This document shows, piece by piece, positions 8,301 through 16,737 of a DNA stretch of 64,000 nt; the stretch's first letter is position 1, and each line of letters opens with the position of its first letter. The stretch is from Vineibacter terrae (GTDB lineage Bacteria; Pseudomonadota; Alphaproteobacteria; Reyranellales; Reyranellaceae): contig NZ_VDUZ01000017.1 of NCBI RefSeq assembly GCF_008039615.1, positions 1 through 64,000 on the forward strand, written 5' to 3'. The notes below the pieces were generated by a model that saw nothing but the letters and a program-made list of their open reading frames with translations, did no database searches and was not told the DNA's origin. The position numbers and the translations under genes are program-made.

Positions 8301-8397
8301 ACACCTGTCATCCCGAGCGCAGCGAGGGATCTCCCGCGAATGGCGCACGGTGCGTCTTTCGCAGGAGGTCCCTCGCTGCGCTCGGGATGACAGGTGT
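8301..8397. repeat. MITE/REP-like inverted-repeat element, copy 2 (variant ends)
   Basis: It has the same arms and inner core as the copies at 6531 and 14811, but the outer ends are ACACCTGTCAT and ATGACAGGTGT rather than the GATCGCATAT type, so only the central ~97 bases are shared. It lies between the convergent amn and SDR genes, where it could also act as a bidirectional terminator hairpin. Confidence 0.7.
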
Positions 8398-8434
8398 ATC
8401 AGCGCCCCTTCGATTCCAGCTTGACGCAGCCGCT

Positions 8435-9406
8435 CTACCGTCCGACCCGCCACCCTACCTGGGCTGCGAGATCCTGGAAGAAATCTGCTTCGTAGGCTTG
8501 CTCCGGGGCCTGACGCACGAGCTCGTCGATCCGGTGCGCATCGTCGCCCACCAGGATGCGCCAGCGTTCGGCCTTGACCCCATCGAGGATGATCTTCGCG
8601 GCCGCCGCCGCCGTCGTCGGCGCCTCAGTCAGGAAGCGCTGCGCCCGCTCCGCGACATGGCGACGGATGTCGTCGTCCGACAGACCGGTGGTGTCGCGGC
8701 CCGCCAGGGCCATCTGGGCGCGTGCCTGCGCGACCTGCCGCTCGCCCAGCGCGCCCGACTCGCTGCCGCTGTGCATCTTGCTGGAATTGGCGGCGATCGA
8801 CGTGCCGATATGTCCCGGCATCACGACCGAGCATTTGATGTGCGGCGCATTGAGCCGCAGATCGGTCATCAGCGCCTCGGTGAAGCCCTTGACCGCGAAC
8901 TCCGCGGCGCAATAGGCGGTATGCGGCACATGCGGCCCCACCGACGCCCAGAAGCCGTTGACGCTGCTGGTGTTGACGATGTGGCCCTTGTCGGCGTTGC
9001 GCAGCATCGGCAGGAAGGCACGCGTGCCGTAGTAGACCCCGCCCCAGCAGATGTTGAACGTGCGCTCCCACTCATCGCGCGTGTTGAGGATCATGCTGCC
9101 GCCGCCGCCGATCCCGGCATTGTTGAACAGCAGGTGGACCTTGTCGGTCTCATGCGCCGCAGCGACCTCTTCGCGGAAGCGCAGGATCTGCGCCTCATCC
9201 GACACATCGGCGATGTGCGTCGTCATGCGCAGCCCCTGCGGCAGCCCGTCGGCTTCGCACAGGCGGCGTGTCTCCGCCATTGCTGCAGCGGAGACATCGC
9301 ACATGGCAACGTGACACCCTTCGGCGACGAGCTGGCGCGCAAGCTCGCGCCCCATGCCGGTGCCGCCACCCGTGATGACCGCGATCCTGCCCGCAAGATC
9401 CTTCAT
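8435..9406 (-). CDS. SDR-family protein with altered active site (YxxxE)
   Basis: 323 residues from an ATG preceded by GGAG at 9-base distance. Cofactor motif TGGGTGMG is at residues 12-19, NNAG at 95-98 and the catalytic-Ser region NTSSVNG at 145-151. The active-site Tyr165 lies in TAYCAAEFAVKG, so the residue four after it, normally Lys, is Glu169 (GAG codon). Without the Lys that lowers the Tyr pKa, normal SDR catalysis is doubtful. The C-terminus is longer than in minimal SDRs, with a helical tail (APEQAYEADFFQDLAAQVGW). It stands alone, convergent with amn; function unassigned. Confidence 0.82.
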   Translation of the reverse strand: MKDLAGRIAVITGGGTGMGRELARQLVAEGCHVAMCDVSAAAMAETRRLCEADGLPQGLRMTTHIADVSDEAQILRFREEVAAAHETDKVHLLFNNAGIGGGGSMILNTRDEWERTFNICWGGVYYGTRAFLPMLRNADKGHIVNTSSVNGFWASVGPHVPHTAYCAAEFAVKGFTEALMTDLRLNAPHIKCSVVMPGHIGTSIAANSSKMHSGSESGALGERQVAQARAQMALAGRDTTGLSDDDIRRHVAERAQRFLTEAPTTAAAAAKIILDGVKAERWRILVGDDAHRIDELVRQAPEQAYEADFFQDLAAQVGWRVGR

Positions 9407-9518
9407 CGCCCGCGTCTCCATCGCCGATTGCTCGCGCAATAGTGTCGGCAGCGGAGTCGCGATTCAATATCGTACCTGCGCCCTCGTCCTCACAGGCGAA
9501 ACGCGCCTGTGGCCGCGC

Positions 9519-9923
9519 TCAGGACTTCTTGCGCACGATGTAGTCGGCGCTCCACGGGCCGCCGCCGGCACAGGCGAGGTAGAGGAAGACGAAGCAATAG
9601 AGTATCGCCAGCTCGCCCTGGTTCAGGATCGGGAAGAAGCCGCGCGGCGCGTGGGCCATGAAGTAGGCCACCGCCATCAGGCCCGACAGGACGAAGGCGA
9701 CCGGCCGCGTGAACAGCCCGATCACGATCAGCGCGCCGCCCACCAGCTCGAAGATGCCGGCGATGCCCGACGGCGAGAACATCTGAAGATTGTCCATGGC
9801 CGCGATACGGGGAAACTTCAGGTATTTCGCCGTCCCGTGCTGCAGGAACAGGAGTCCCGTCATGATGCGAAGGGCGCTCAGCGCGTGCGGCGTGAAGGCC
9901 GTGCGGATCGAATCCAGATTCAT
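9519..9923 (-). CDS. DoxX-family membrane protein
   Basis: 134 residues with four hydrophobic segments. It has the DoxX signature LRIMTGLLFLQHGTAKYLKFP near the N-terminus, then IAGIFELVGGALIVIGLFTRP and a third helix followed by YFMAHAPRGFFPILNQGELAILYCF. DoxX-like proteins are inner-membrane proteins; some are subunits of quinol oxidases or thiosulfate:quinone oxidoreductases, and others are linked to redox stress. It lies just downstream of a sulfite-oxidase-like gene on the same strand (34 bases apart), so a joint redox/sulfur role is possible but not shown. Confidence 0.88.
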   Translation of the reverse strand: MNLDSIRTAFTPHALSALRIMTGLLFLQHGTAKYLKFPRIAAMDNLQMFSPSGIAGIFELVGGALIVIGLFTRPVAFVLSGLMAVAYFMAHAPRGFFPILNQGELAILYCFVFLYLACAGGGPWSADYIVRKKS

Positions 9924-9957
9924 CGAAAAGTCTCCCCACTGGTGCTACGAGGCTTGC

Positions 9958-10632
9958 TCACTCATCGTCGTAGCGCTGTTCGAGCCACGGATCGCCGTAG
10001 TTGTGATAGCCGCGGACCTCCCAGAAGCCCGGCTTGTCGTGCTGCGAGAACTCGATGCGCTTGATCCACTTGGCGCTCTTCCAGAAGTAGAGCTTGGGGA
10101 TCACCACGCGCACCGGCCCGCCATGCTCGCGCGCGATCGGCGCGCCGTTCCACTTGACGGCCAGCAGCACGTCGGCGGCGTCGAAATCCGCCAGCGGCAC
10201 GTTGGTCGTGTAGGTATCGTAGGAATGGAAGATCACGTGCTGCGCCTCGGGTCTCGGCCGCACGACCGACAACAGATGCCGGGCGCTCATGCCCTCCCAC
10301 TCATTGTCGTAGCGCGACCAGGCGGTGACGCAGTGGATGTCGCTGGTGCGCCGCACCATCGCCTCATCCGTGAACTCACCCCACTTCCACACGGTGGGGT
10401 TCTCGACCAGCCCATCCACGGTGATGCGCCAGACGTTGAGCGGGATGTCGGGCTGGATGCCGAGATCGAGCACCGGCCAGGTCGCGACCAGGCGCTGCCC
10501 CGGCGGCAGGCGCTGGGCACGCCTCGGATCGGGCGCGCCGGTCAGCAGGCGGCCGTCCTGGGCCCAGCGCTTCTTGCTCTCGACCAGCTTGTCCTTCAGC
10601 CTGCCGAACAGGCCGACACCATCATCGGACAT
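9958..10632 (-). CDS. Sulfite oxidase-like molybdopterin oxidoreductase
   Basis: 224 residues and a single Mo-cofactor domain of the sulfite oxidase/MsrP fold, without signal peptide or heme domain. The molybdenum-ligating Cys is Cys101 in SDIHCVTAWSR. PLNVWRITVDGLVENP, the DAADVLLAVKWNGAPI region and GGPVRVVIPKLYFWKSAKWIKRIEF are typical of the small cytoplasmic members. It ends with GYHNYGDPWLEQRY, common in this subgroup. The physiological substrate is unknown. It is paired with the DoxX-family gene downstream. Confidence 0.88.
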   Translation of the reverse strand: MSDDGVGLFGRLKDKLVESKKRWAQDGRLLTGAPDPRRAQRLPPGQRLVATWPVLDLGIQPDIPLNVWRITVDGLVENPTVWKWGEFTDEAMVRRTSDIHCVTAWSRYDNEWEGMSARHLLSVVRPRPEAQHVIFHSYDTYTTNVPLADFDAADVLLAVKWNGAPIAREHGGPVRVVIPKLYFWKSAKWIKRIEFSQHDKPGFWEVRGYHNYGDPWLEQRYDDE

Positions 10633-10703
10633 GAAGCATGCTCGTGCGGATATGTCACCGTGGCATCCGCTATATAGGCCGATGGCGGGCGCGGCGGCCA
10701 GCG

Positions 10704-12233
10704 TCAGATTGCCCGGCCCGCCTTCTCCCAGTAGGGCTGGCGGAGCTTGCGCTTGAAGATCTTGCCCGAGTCCTCGCGCGGCAGCTGGTCGCGGAACTCG
10801 ACGATCTTGGGCAGCTTGTAGCGCGCGACCCGCTCGCGCAGAAAGGCCCGCACGTCATCGGCCCCAAGGCCGGCGGCGGGATCAGGCTGCACGACAGCGC
10901 AGATCGCCTCGCCGAACTCCTCGTCGGGAATGCCGAACACGGCGCAATCCACCACGCCGGGCATGTCGATGAGCTGGCTTTCGATCTCGGCCGGATAGAT
11001 GTTGACGCCACCCGAGATGATCATGTCGCGCTTGCGATCGCACAGGAACAGATAGCCGTCGGGGTCGAAGTAGCCGACGTCGCCGACGGTCACCAGCTCG
11101 CCCAGCGAGACCTCGCGGCGCTTATCGTCGGCGTTGTTGTAGGTGAAATCCGACAGAAAAGGCGCCCGCATGTAGATCTCGCCGACCTCGCCCTGCTTCA
11201 CCTCCCGCCCCTGCTCGTCCACGACGCGCAGGATCGCGCCGCTCACCGGCTTGCCCACGGTGCCGGGCTTGAGCAGGGCCTGCTCCGAGGTGTTCCACAC
11301 CACGACGCCGGTCTCGGTGGCGCCGTAGTACTCATTGATCACCTTGCCCCACCACTGGATCATGGCGCGCTTGACGTCGGGCGGGCATGGCGCAGCCCCG
11401 TGCGTGACGTTGCGCAACGAGGACAGGTCATACTTGCGCTTCACGTCGTCCGGCAGACGCAGCAGGCGCACGAACATCGTCGGCACGATGTGCATGTGCG
11501 TCACGCGATGCGCCTCGATCAGCCGCAGCATGTCCTCGGCGTCAAAGCGCGGCTGCAGCACCATGGCCATCTGGACGCGCGCCGCGGCCATGCCGTAGGC
11601 GCCCGGCGCCGAGTGATACATCGGCCCGTTCATCAACGCCACGGCGGTCGGATCCGGCAGCAGGCCCCAGAGCGATCCGATCTGCTGGGTGACGGCATCC
11701 ATCTGCTCCTGCGTCGGCGGCTTGCGCCGCACGCCCTTGGGCCGGCCGGTGGTGCCCGAGGTGTAGATCATGCTGCCGCGCGAGATCTTCGGCGGCACCG
11801 CCAGCGGCGCGCTGGCGGCGACAAAATCCGACCACGCATGGCTGCCGGGCGGCAGCGCGGCCACAGCATCCGCGACATGATAGGCAGCCGCGATCTCGGC
11901 CGGAGTCGGCACCACGAAGACACGCGTCGTGGACGGTATGCCGTCGGCGATTTGCGGCAGCAGATCGGCATGCACCACCAGGACCTTGGCGGCGCAATCA
12001 CGCAGGATGTACCCGGCTTCATCGGCAGTGAAATGCCAGTTCATCGGCACCGCGTAGGCGCCGACCATGCCGGCGGCGATGTTGGCCTCGAACAGCGCGA
12101 AGTCGTTGCGCAGCATCAGAGCCACCGAGTCGTCCTCGCCGACACCCGCGGCCGACAGTCCACCCGCTGCCTTCAGGGCCCGAGCACCGAGCTCGGCAAA
12201 GCTCAACCGTCGATCACCCGCTACAATGCTCAA
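10704..12233 (-). CDS. Acyl-CoA synthetase (AMP-forming, fatty/aromatic acid-CoA ligase family)
   Basis: 509 residues. The AMP-binding P-loop MIYTSGTTGRPKGVRRKPP is present, as are NEYYGATETGV (A5 motif), YLFLCDRKRDMIISGGVNIYPAEIE (A7/A8 hinge) and the C-terminal catalytic-Lys region LPREDSGKIFKRKL. It activates a carboxylic acid to acyl-AMP and then acyl-CoA. The TTG start is supported by GGGAGG five bases upstream and by family alignment. It follows a TetR regulator and a substrate-binding protein gene on the same strand, suggesting uptake and activation of one carboxylic acid under TetR control. The substrate is not identified. Confidence 0.9.
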   Translation of the reverse strand: MSIVAGDRRLSFAELGARALKAAGGLSAAGVGEDDSVALMLRNDFALFEANIAAGMVGAYAVPMNWHFTADEAGYILRDCAAKVLVVHADLLPQIADGIPSTTRVFVVPTPAEIAAAYHVADAVAALPPGSHAWSDFVAASAPLAVPPKISRGSMIYTSGTTGRPKGVRRKPPTQEQMDAVTQQIGSLWGLLPDPTAVALMNGPMYHSAPGAYGMAAARVQMAMVLQPRFDAEDMLRLIEAHRVTHMHIVPTMFVRLLRLPDDVKRKYDLSSLRNVTHGAAPCPPDVKRAMIQWWGKVINEYYGATETGVVVWNTSEQALLKPGTVGKPVSGAILRVVDEQGREVKQGEVGEIYMRAPFLSDFTYNNADDKRREVSLGELVTVGDVGYFDPDGYLFLCDRKRDMIISGGVNIYPAEIESQLIDMPGVVDCAVFGIPDEEFGEAICAVVQPDPAAGLGADDVRAFLRERVARYKLPKIVEFRDQLPREDSGKIFKRKLRQPYWEKAGRAI

Positions 12234-12282
12234 TTCTTCCTCCCAGGCGCCATGTGGCGGTTACGTTGTTCATGTGTTCCCG

Positions 12283-13503
12283 TCAGCCGTCAAAGACGTC
12301 ATCGAGCAACTTGTAGGTCGTCCCGTCAAACCGCTGCAAGCGCAGCTGCCGGTATGGCAGGTAGGAGTCGGGCGAGGTGTTGACCGCAACGCCTGGCAGG
12401 GCCAGGGGCCCGACGAAGGATTTGATGCTGGCCGCCTTGCGGATCACGTTCTCGCGGGACAAATCGTCACCGCACGCCTTCAGCACATGCGCCATCAGCG
12501 CACTGTAGCCATAGCCACCCGATGCCGACGTATCGAGCCGATTCTCGCCGGGCAGATATTTCTGCATGAATGCGAAGTAGGCCTTCATGCCCGGGTCGCT
12601 GTCCCATTGCGGGTCGCCCGGAATTTTTCCCAGAGCGATGGTCGTGGCGCCGACGGCATTGTCGGCTCCGGCCGGCCGCAGCACCCCGGGAATCGAGCTG
12701 GCACCGGCCGGCACGTAGATCTGGGGCTTCCAGCCACTTCCGCTCGCTTTTCGGATGGCCATGCTCTGGTGCTTGCCCAGCGCGATGCTGAACAGCACGT
12801 CAGCGCCGCTGTTCTGGAGCTGGATCATCTGAGACTCCACCGTGGGGTCGGTGTTCTCGTAGCTCGCTTCGGCGATGATCATTGTCTTCGCCTTGTCGCC
12901 CAGCGCCGCCTTGAATCCTTCCAGGTAGTCCCGGCCGAAATCATCGTTCTGGACGAGAACAGCGATCTTCGCGTCAGGCCGCGTCTTGAGGATGTGCTGG
13001 GCGTAGACGCCGGCCTCCGTGCGGTAAGCCGCCATGCCCATCATGGTCCATGGATACTTCGCCGGATCATTCCATTTGTCGGCGCCGCTCAGGAGGAAGA
13101 GGTGCGGCACCTTCTTCTGATTCAGATAGCGGTGGATGGCGGTGTTGGTGGGCGTGCCCAGTGTGCTGAAGATCGCCAGCACCTCCTCCTTCTCCACGAG
13201 CCGGCGCGTCATCTCCACTGTCTTGGGTGGGCTGTAGCCGTCGTCAAGGCTGAGCAACGTCACCTTGCGGCCATTGATGCCGCCTTGCGTGTCGTTGAGC
13301 ATGCGGAAATACGCCTGTTCCGCCTTGCCGACGAGGCCCAGAGCCGACAGCGGGCCGCTATAGGGCAACGACTGGCCAAGCCTGATCTCCGTGTCGCTGG
13401 CACCCGGCCCGTGCTTCTTCTGCGCTTGTGCCGGTCCCGCCAGAACCGGCGCCGCCAGCAGCGCCGCCGCAGCCATCCACACGCGCCTTGTCGTCCGTTC
13501 CAT
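12283..13503 (-). CDS. ABC transporter periplasmic substrate-binding protein (LivK type), second paralogue
   Basis: 406 residues with a signal peptide ending near PAQA, then HGPGASDTEIRLGQSLPYSGPLSA, nearly the same opening as the protein at 1759-2961. LLSLDDGYSPPKTVEMTRRLVEKE and RLQRFDGTTYKLL also match that paralogue. Two ATGs lie in tandem (13506 and 13503); the second has the better distance from GGAGGA. No permease or ATPase genes are nearby. It lies between a TetR gene (67 bases upstream) and an acyl-CoA synthetase (49 bases downstream), likely one operon, so the ligand is probably the acid that the synthetase activates. Confidence 0.9.
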   Translation of the reverse strand: MERTTRRVWMAAAALLAAPVLAGPAQAQKKHGPGASDTEIRLGQSLPYSGPLSALGLVGKAEQAYFRMLNDTQGGINGRKVTLLSLDDGYSPPKTVEMTRRLVEKEEVLAIFSTLGTPTNTAIHRYLNQKKVPHLFLLSGADKWNDPAKYPWTMMGMAAYRTEAGVYAQHILKTRPDAKIAVLVQNDDFGRDYLEGFKAALGDKAKTMIIAEASYENTDPTVESQMIQLQNSGADVLFSIALGKHQSMAIRKASGSGWKPQIYVPAGASSIPGVLRPAGADNAVGATTIALGKIPGDPQWDSDPGMKAYFAFMQKYLPGENRLDTSASGGYGYSALMAHVLKACGDDLSRENVIRKAASIKSFVGPLALPGVAVNTSPDSYLPYRQLRLQRFDGTTYKLLDDVFDG

Positions 13504-13570
13504 CATTTCCTCCAATCTTTCATATGCATTGCTGCCGGCGCGATCACGACGATACCGTGCGGTGCACGGA

Positions 13571-14212
13571 TCAGCGCTTGGCCCGGCCGGTTGCCGGCAT
13601 CGCTGCCGCCGATGGCCTGACGCGCGCACCGTCAAAGATCAGCCGCATCATGTTGTGATGAAGCACGTCGAAATCCGGGCCCTCGCGCATCAGGCCGGCC
13701 AGCTTCAGGACCACAAGGCCATGCACGCCGGCCCACATCGCCCAGCCGACGATCTGAGGATCGGCCACGATCAGGCCGGCGCGCGCGAGATCCTCGGCCT
13801 GGCGCGTGATGAACTGGCGGGCGCGCGCCGCCTCGCGACGCAGCTCGGGATGGTTCATCGCCTCCGGCACGTTGAGATCGAACATGATCCGATAGGCCGC
13901 CGGATTAGCCAGAGCGAACTCGATGTATGACCGCCCGACACGCCGCGAGCGCTCGGCCGGGTCCGTGCTGGACGCCGCGGCCGCTTCCAGCACGTCGGCG
14001 AAGCGGCCGTAGGCGGCGGCGCGCACCGTTGCGAGGATGTCGGCCTTATCCTTGAAGTAGCGGTAGGGCGTCTTCGGGCTGCAACCCAGGACATCGGCGA
14101 GCTGCCGCATCGTCACGCCATCGTAGCCATGCTTGGCGAAACGTTCCGTGGCGACCCGGCAGAGCTCGGCCCGGAAATCGGCAATGTCGTCGTCCGTCAG
14201 GATCTTGGGCAC
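13571..14212 (-). CDS. TetR-family transcriptional regulator
   Basis: 213 residues. The N-terminal helix-turn-helix is FAKHGYDGVTMRQLADVLGC followed by SPKTPYRYFKDKADIL, classic TetR. The C-terminal ligand/dimer domain resembles the WHG/TetR_C_13-like class (ARAGLIVADPQIVGWAMWAGVHGLVVLKLAG). It uses GTG as start with a weak ribosome-binding site. It is the first gene of a likely operon with a substrate-binding protein and an acyl-CoA synthetase, and an inverted repeat lies just upstream, consistent with autoregulation. Confidence 0.9.
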   Translation of the reverse strand: MPKILTDDDIADFRAELCRVATERFAKHGYDGVTMRQLADVLGCSPKTPYRYFKDKADILATVRAAAYGRFADVLEAAAASSTDPAERSRRVGRSYIEFALANPAAYRIMFDLNVPEAMNHPELRREAARARQFITRQAEDLARAGLIVADPQIVGWAMWAGVHGLVVLKLAGLMREGPDFDVLHHNMMRLIFDGARVRPSAAAMPATGRAKR

Positions 14213-14225
14213 GAACCGATCCTAA

Positions 14226-14244
14226 ATTTCACAGCGTGAATTTC
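14226..14244. promoter_or_regulatory. Candidate TetR operator
   Basis: TTCAC (14229-14233) and GTGAA (14237-14241) form an inverted repeat with a 3-base centre, extended outward by AAT/ATT. It begins 14 bases upstream of the TetR start codon, a usual place for an autoregulatory operator. Confidence 0.4.
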
Positions 14245-14362
14245 AGCGTAGGTGCGGGAGCACGGCACGTCAACAGGGACGATTCAGGCGCCGCACGCCC
14301 CCTGAAGCAACACGACCGCGCTACATGGTATGATGCGCGTCACCCGCGACCAGGAGGTGCCC

Positions 14363-14785
14363 ATGCGTGCGACCGCGACCATCATTCCCACCATGCGCTA
14401 CCGCGATGCACCGGGCGCGATCGCGTGGTTGTGCGATGTGTTCGGCTTCGAAAAGCACCTCGTGGTGCCCGGCGAGGACGGCACCATCGCGCACGCCCAG
14501 CTCACGCGCGGCAACAGCATGATCATGCTGGGATCGATCAACGATTCACAGTTCGGGCAGCTGATGCGTCAGCCCGAGGAGATCGGCGGCGGCGCGACAC
14601 AGAGCATCTATGTCGTCGTCCCTGATATCGATGCGCACCATGCCCATGCCAAGGCGGCGGGAGCGGAGATCGTCATCGATCTGGCGGCGCAGGATTATGG
14701 CGGCAAGCTCTACACCTGCCGCGACCCCGAAGGGCATGTCTGGAATTTCGGCAGCTACGATCCCTGGACGGAGCCTGCCGGGTAG
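14363..14785 (+). CDS. VOC/glyoxalase-fold protein
   Basis: 140 residues from an ATG preceded by AGGAGG at 5 bases; an upstream in-frame ATG at 14330 has no site. The protein has two beta-alpha-beta-beta-beta modules: TIIPTMRYRDAPGAIAWLCDVFGFEK opens the first and QSIYVVVPDIDAHHAHAKAAGAEIV the second, with the closing DPEGHVWNFGSYDPW typical of glyoxalase/bleomycin-resistance/DUF1428-like (PhnB-type) proteins. Enzymes of this fold are metal-dependent isomerases, dioxygenases or binding proteins; no specific role can be given. It is transcribed divergently from the TetR gene. Confidence 0.85.
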   Translation: MRATATIIPTMRYRDAPGAIAWLCDVFGFEKHLVVPGEDGTIAHAQLTRGNSMIMLGSINDSQFGQLMRQPEEIGGGATQSIYVVVPDIDAHHAHAKAAGAEIVIDLAAQDYGGKLYTCRDPEGHVWNFGSYDPWTEPAG

Positions 14786-14810
14786 CACCGCCTACCGCTG
14801 AGGGTCTGGC

Positions 14811-14947
14811 GATCGCATATCGCGCAACACCGCGCCAGCGCCCTGTCCGTCATCCCGAGCGCAGCGAGGGATCTCCCGCGAAGAGCGCACCGTGCGTCTT
14901 GCCGCAGGAGGTCCCTCGCTGCGCTCGGGATGACATCATATGCGATC
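14811..14947. repeat. MITE/REP-like inverted-repeat element, copy 3 (perfect ends)
   Basis: 137 bp with perfect 10-base terminal inverted repeats, GATCGCATAT (14811-14820) and ATATGCGATC (14938-14947). The internal complementary arms are the same as in copies 1 and 2. It lies between the convergent VOC and isovaleryl-CoA dehydrogenase genes. Confidence 0.75.
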
Positions 14948-14992
14948 GTCTCACCGTCGAACGGGCGATCACGATGCAGAGGTGGCGCCCCT

Positions 14993-16165
14993 TCAGGCAG
15001 TCTCCTCGAACAGCTCGCGGCCGATCAGCCAGCGGCGGATCTCGCTGGTGCCGGCGCCGATCTCGTAGAGCTTGGCGTCGCGCAGGAAACGGCCGGCCGG
15101 ATAGTCGTTGATGTAGCCGTTGCCGCCCAGGATCTGGATGGCGTCGAGCGCCAGCATGGTCGCCTTCTCCGCGGCGTAGAGGATCGCGCCGGCGGCGTCC
15201 TTGCGCGTGGTCCGGCTGGCGTCGCAGGCCTTGTTCACCGAATAGACGTACGCCTTGCAGGCGTTCATGGTGGTGTACATGTCGGCCAGCTTGCCCTGGA
15301 TCAGCTGGAACGTGCCGATCGGCTGGCCGAACTGCTTGCGCTCGTGCACGTAGGGCACCACCAGGTCCATGCAGGACTGCATGATGCCCAGCGGCCCCGC
15401 CGCCAGCACGGCGCGCTCATAGTCGAGGCCGCTCATCAGCACGTTGACGCCCTTGCCGATATCGCCCAGCACGTTCTCGGCCGGCACCTCGCAATCCTCG
15501 AACACCAGCTCGCCGGTCGAAGAGCCGCGCATGCCCAGCTTGTCGAGCTTCTGCGCCACCTTGAAGCCCTTCCAGCCGGTCTCGATGATGAACGCCGTGA
15601 TGCCGCGCGGGCCGGCATTTGGGTCGGTCTTGGCATAGGCGACGATCACCTGCGCGTCGGGGCTGTTGGTGATCCACATCTTGGTGCCGTTGAGCACGTA
15701 GCGGTCGCCCTTCTTGTCGGCGCGCAGCTTCATCGACACCACGTCCGAGCCGGCGCCGGCCTCGCTCATGGCGAGGCTGCCGACATGCTCCCCTGAGATC
15801 AGCTTGGGCAGGTAGCGCTTCTTCTGCTCGTGGCTGGCATTGCGACGGATCTGGTTGACGCAGAGGTTGGAATGCGCGCCGTAGCTCAGGCCGACGGCGG
15901 CCGACGCACGGCTCAGCTCCTCCAGCGCCACCGCCTGCTCGAGATATCCCAGCCCGGCGCCGCCATACTCCTCCTCGACGGTGATGCCGAGCAGGCCGAG
16001 CTCGCCCATCCGCGGCCACAGCTCGCGCGGGAAGCGATCGGTCTTGTCGAGCTCGGCAGCGATCGGCGCGACCTCGTCGGCGGCGAAGCGCATCACCTGC
16101 TCGCGGACCGCATCGGCGGTCTCGCCGAGGCCGAAATCGAACGGCGGCAGCGAATTGGGGATCAT
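14993..16165 (-). CDS. ivd: Isovaleryl-CoA dehydrogenase
   Basis: 390 residues, the usual acyl-CoA dehydrogenase length. It converts isovaleryl-CoA to 3-methylcrotonyl-CoA in leucine breakdown, passing electrons to ETF. Diagnostic stretches are [33 protein letters not shown] (FAD-binding), [17 protein letters not shown] and [20 protein letters not shown]; the last holds the Glu that serves as base in isovaleryl-type enzymes. It ends with [17 protein letters not shown]. The usual partners (3-methylcrotonyl-CoA carboxylase, hydroxymethylglutaryl-CoA lyase) are not adjacent; the gene stands with a small exported protein gene upstream. Confidence 0.93.
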   Translation of the reverse strand: MIPNSLPPFDFGLGETADAVREQVMRFAADEVAPIAAELDKTDRFPRELWPRMGELGLLGITVEEEYGGAGLGYLEQAVALEELSRASAAVGLSYGAHSNLCVNQIRRNASHEQKKRYLPKLISGEHVGSLAMSEAGAGSDVVSMKLRADKKGDRYVLNGTKMWITNSPDAQVIVAYAKTDPNAGPRGITAFIIETGWKGFKVAQKLDKLGMRGSSTGELVFEDCEVPAENVLGDIGKGVNVLMSGLDYERAVLAAGPLGIMQSCMDLVVPYVHERKQFGQPIGTFQLIQGKLADMYTTMNACKAYVYSVNKACDASRTTRKDAAGAILYAAEKATMLALDAIQILGGNGYINDYPAGRFLRDAKLYEIGAGTSEIRRWLIGRELFEETA

Positions 16166-16183
16166 GTCACAGGCTCCTGCATC

Positions 16184-16663
16184 TCACTCGCCAGGCGGCT
16201 TCACCTTGACGTGGATATTGATCAGCTTCCAGTCACCATCCGACTGGATGTAATCCAGGGTGAAGGTGACCCGGTTCGGCGACGTCTCGAAATAGCCGCG
16301 CACCAGCAGCGCGCCGCGGTCGTCGATGCGCGGATCCTCGCTCAGCACCGGCTTCAGCGCCGCGATGATGTCGAAATCGATGCCCTGCTGCGAGAAGCTC
16401 TGAAAGGCCTCCTTGAGCTTCTCGGGGCTGAACTGGTCGCGGAAGGGCTTGGCCAGCTTGGCGTGCATGACCGTGTAGTTGCCGGTGATGTTGGCATCGT
16501 TGAACGTCAGCAGCGACGACTTGACGAGCGCCTCCAGCATCACCGGATCCGGCGGCTTCTGCGCCGAGGCCGGCGGCATGGCCGCCGCCAGCAGCACGGC
16601 CGCGCCCAGGATCACCCCCAACCCGCGCCGCCTGACCGACTTGAAATCCCCGATGACGGACAT
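16184..16663 (-). CDS. Exported protein of unknown function
   Basis: 159 residues from an ATG with GGGAG six bases upstream. A signal peptide is visible (basic start VRRRGLG, hydrophobic VILGAAVLLAAAM, cut near ASA|QK). The mature part is small and alpha/beta, with LEALVKSSLLTFNDANITGNYTVMHAKL and a final set of strands ending VTFTLDYIQSDGDWKLINIHVKV. The layout suggests an NTF2/SnoaL-like cone fold, which is only an impression. The gene ends 18 bases before the isovaleryl-CoA dehydrogenase start. Confidence 0.75.
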   Translation of the reverse strand: MSVIGDFKSVRRRGLGVILGAAVLLAAAMPPASAQKPPDPVMLEALVKSSLLTFNDANITGNYTVMHAKLAKPFRDQFSPEKLKEAFQSFSQQGIDFDIIAALKPVLSEDPRIDDRGALLVRGYFETSPNRVTFTLDYIQSDGDWKLINIHVKVKPPGE

Positions 16664-16737
16664 CCCCGCTCCCACCGTTCTGATGCAGCGCGCAGGATAG
16701 CCGCCGGTGGGTCGATTGCGAAGGGTGTCACGACGTT

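Noticed and set aside
16184-16663. Assignment of the small exported protein as MlaC-like
   Set aside because: Length and signal peptide are compatible, but the conserved MlaC segments are not visible, and no mla genes are adjacent.
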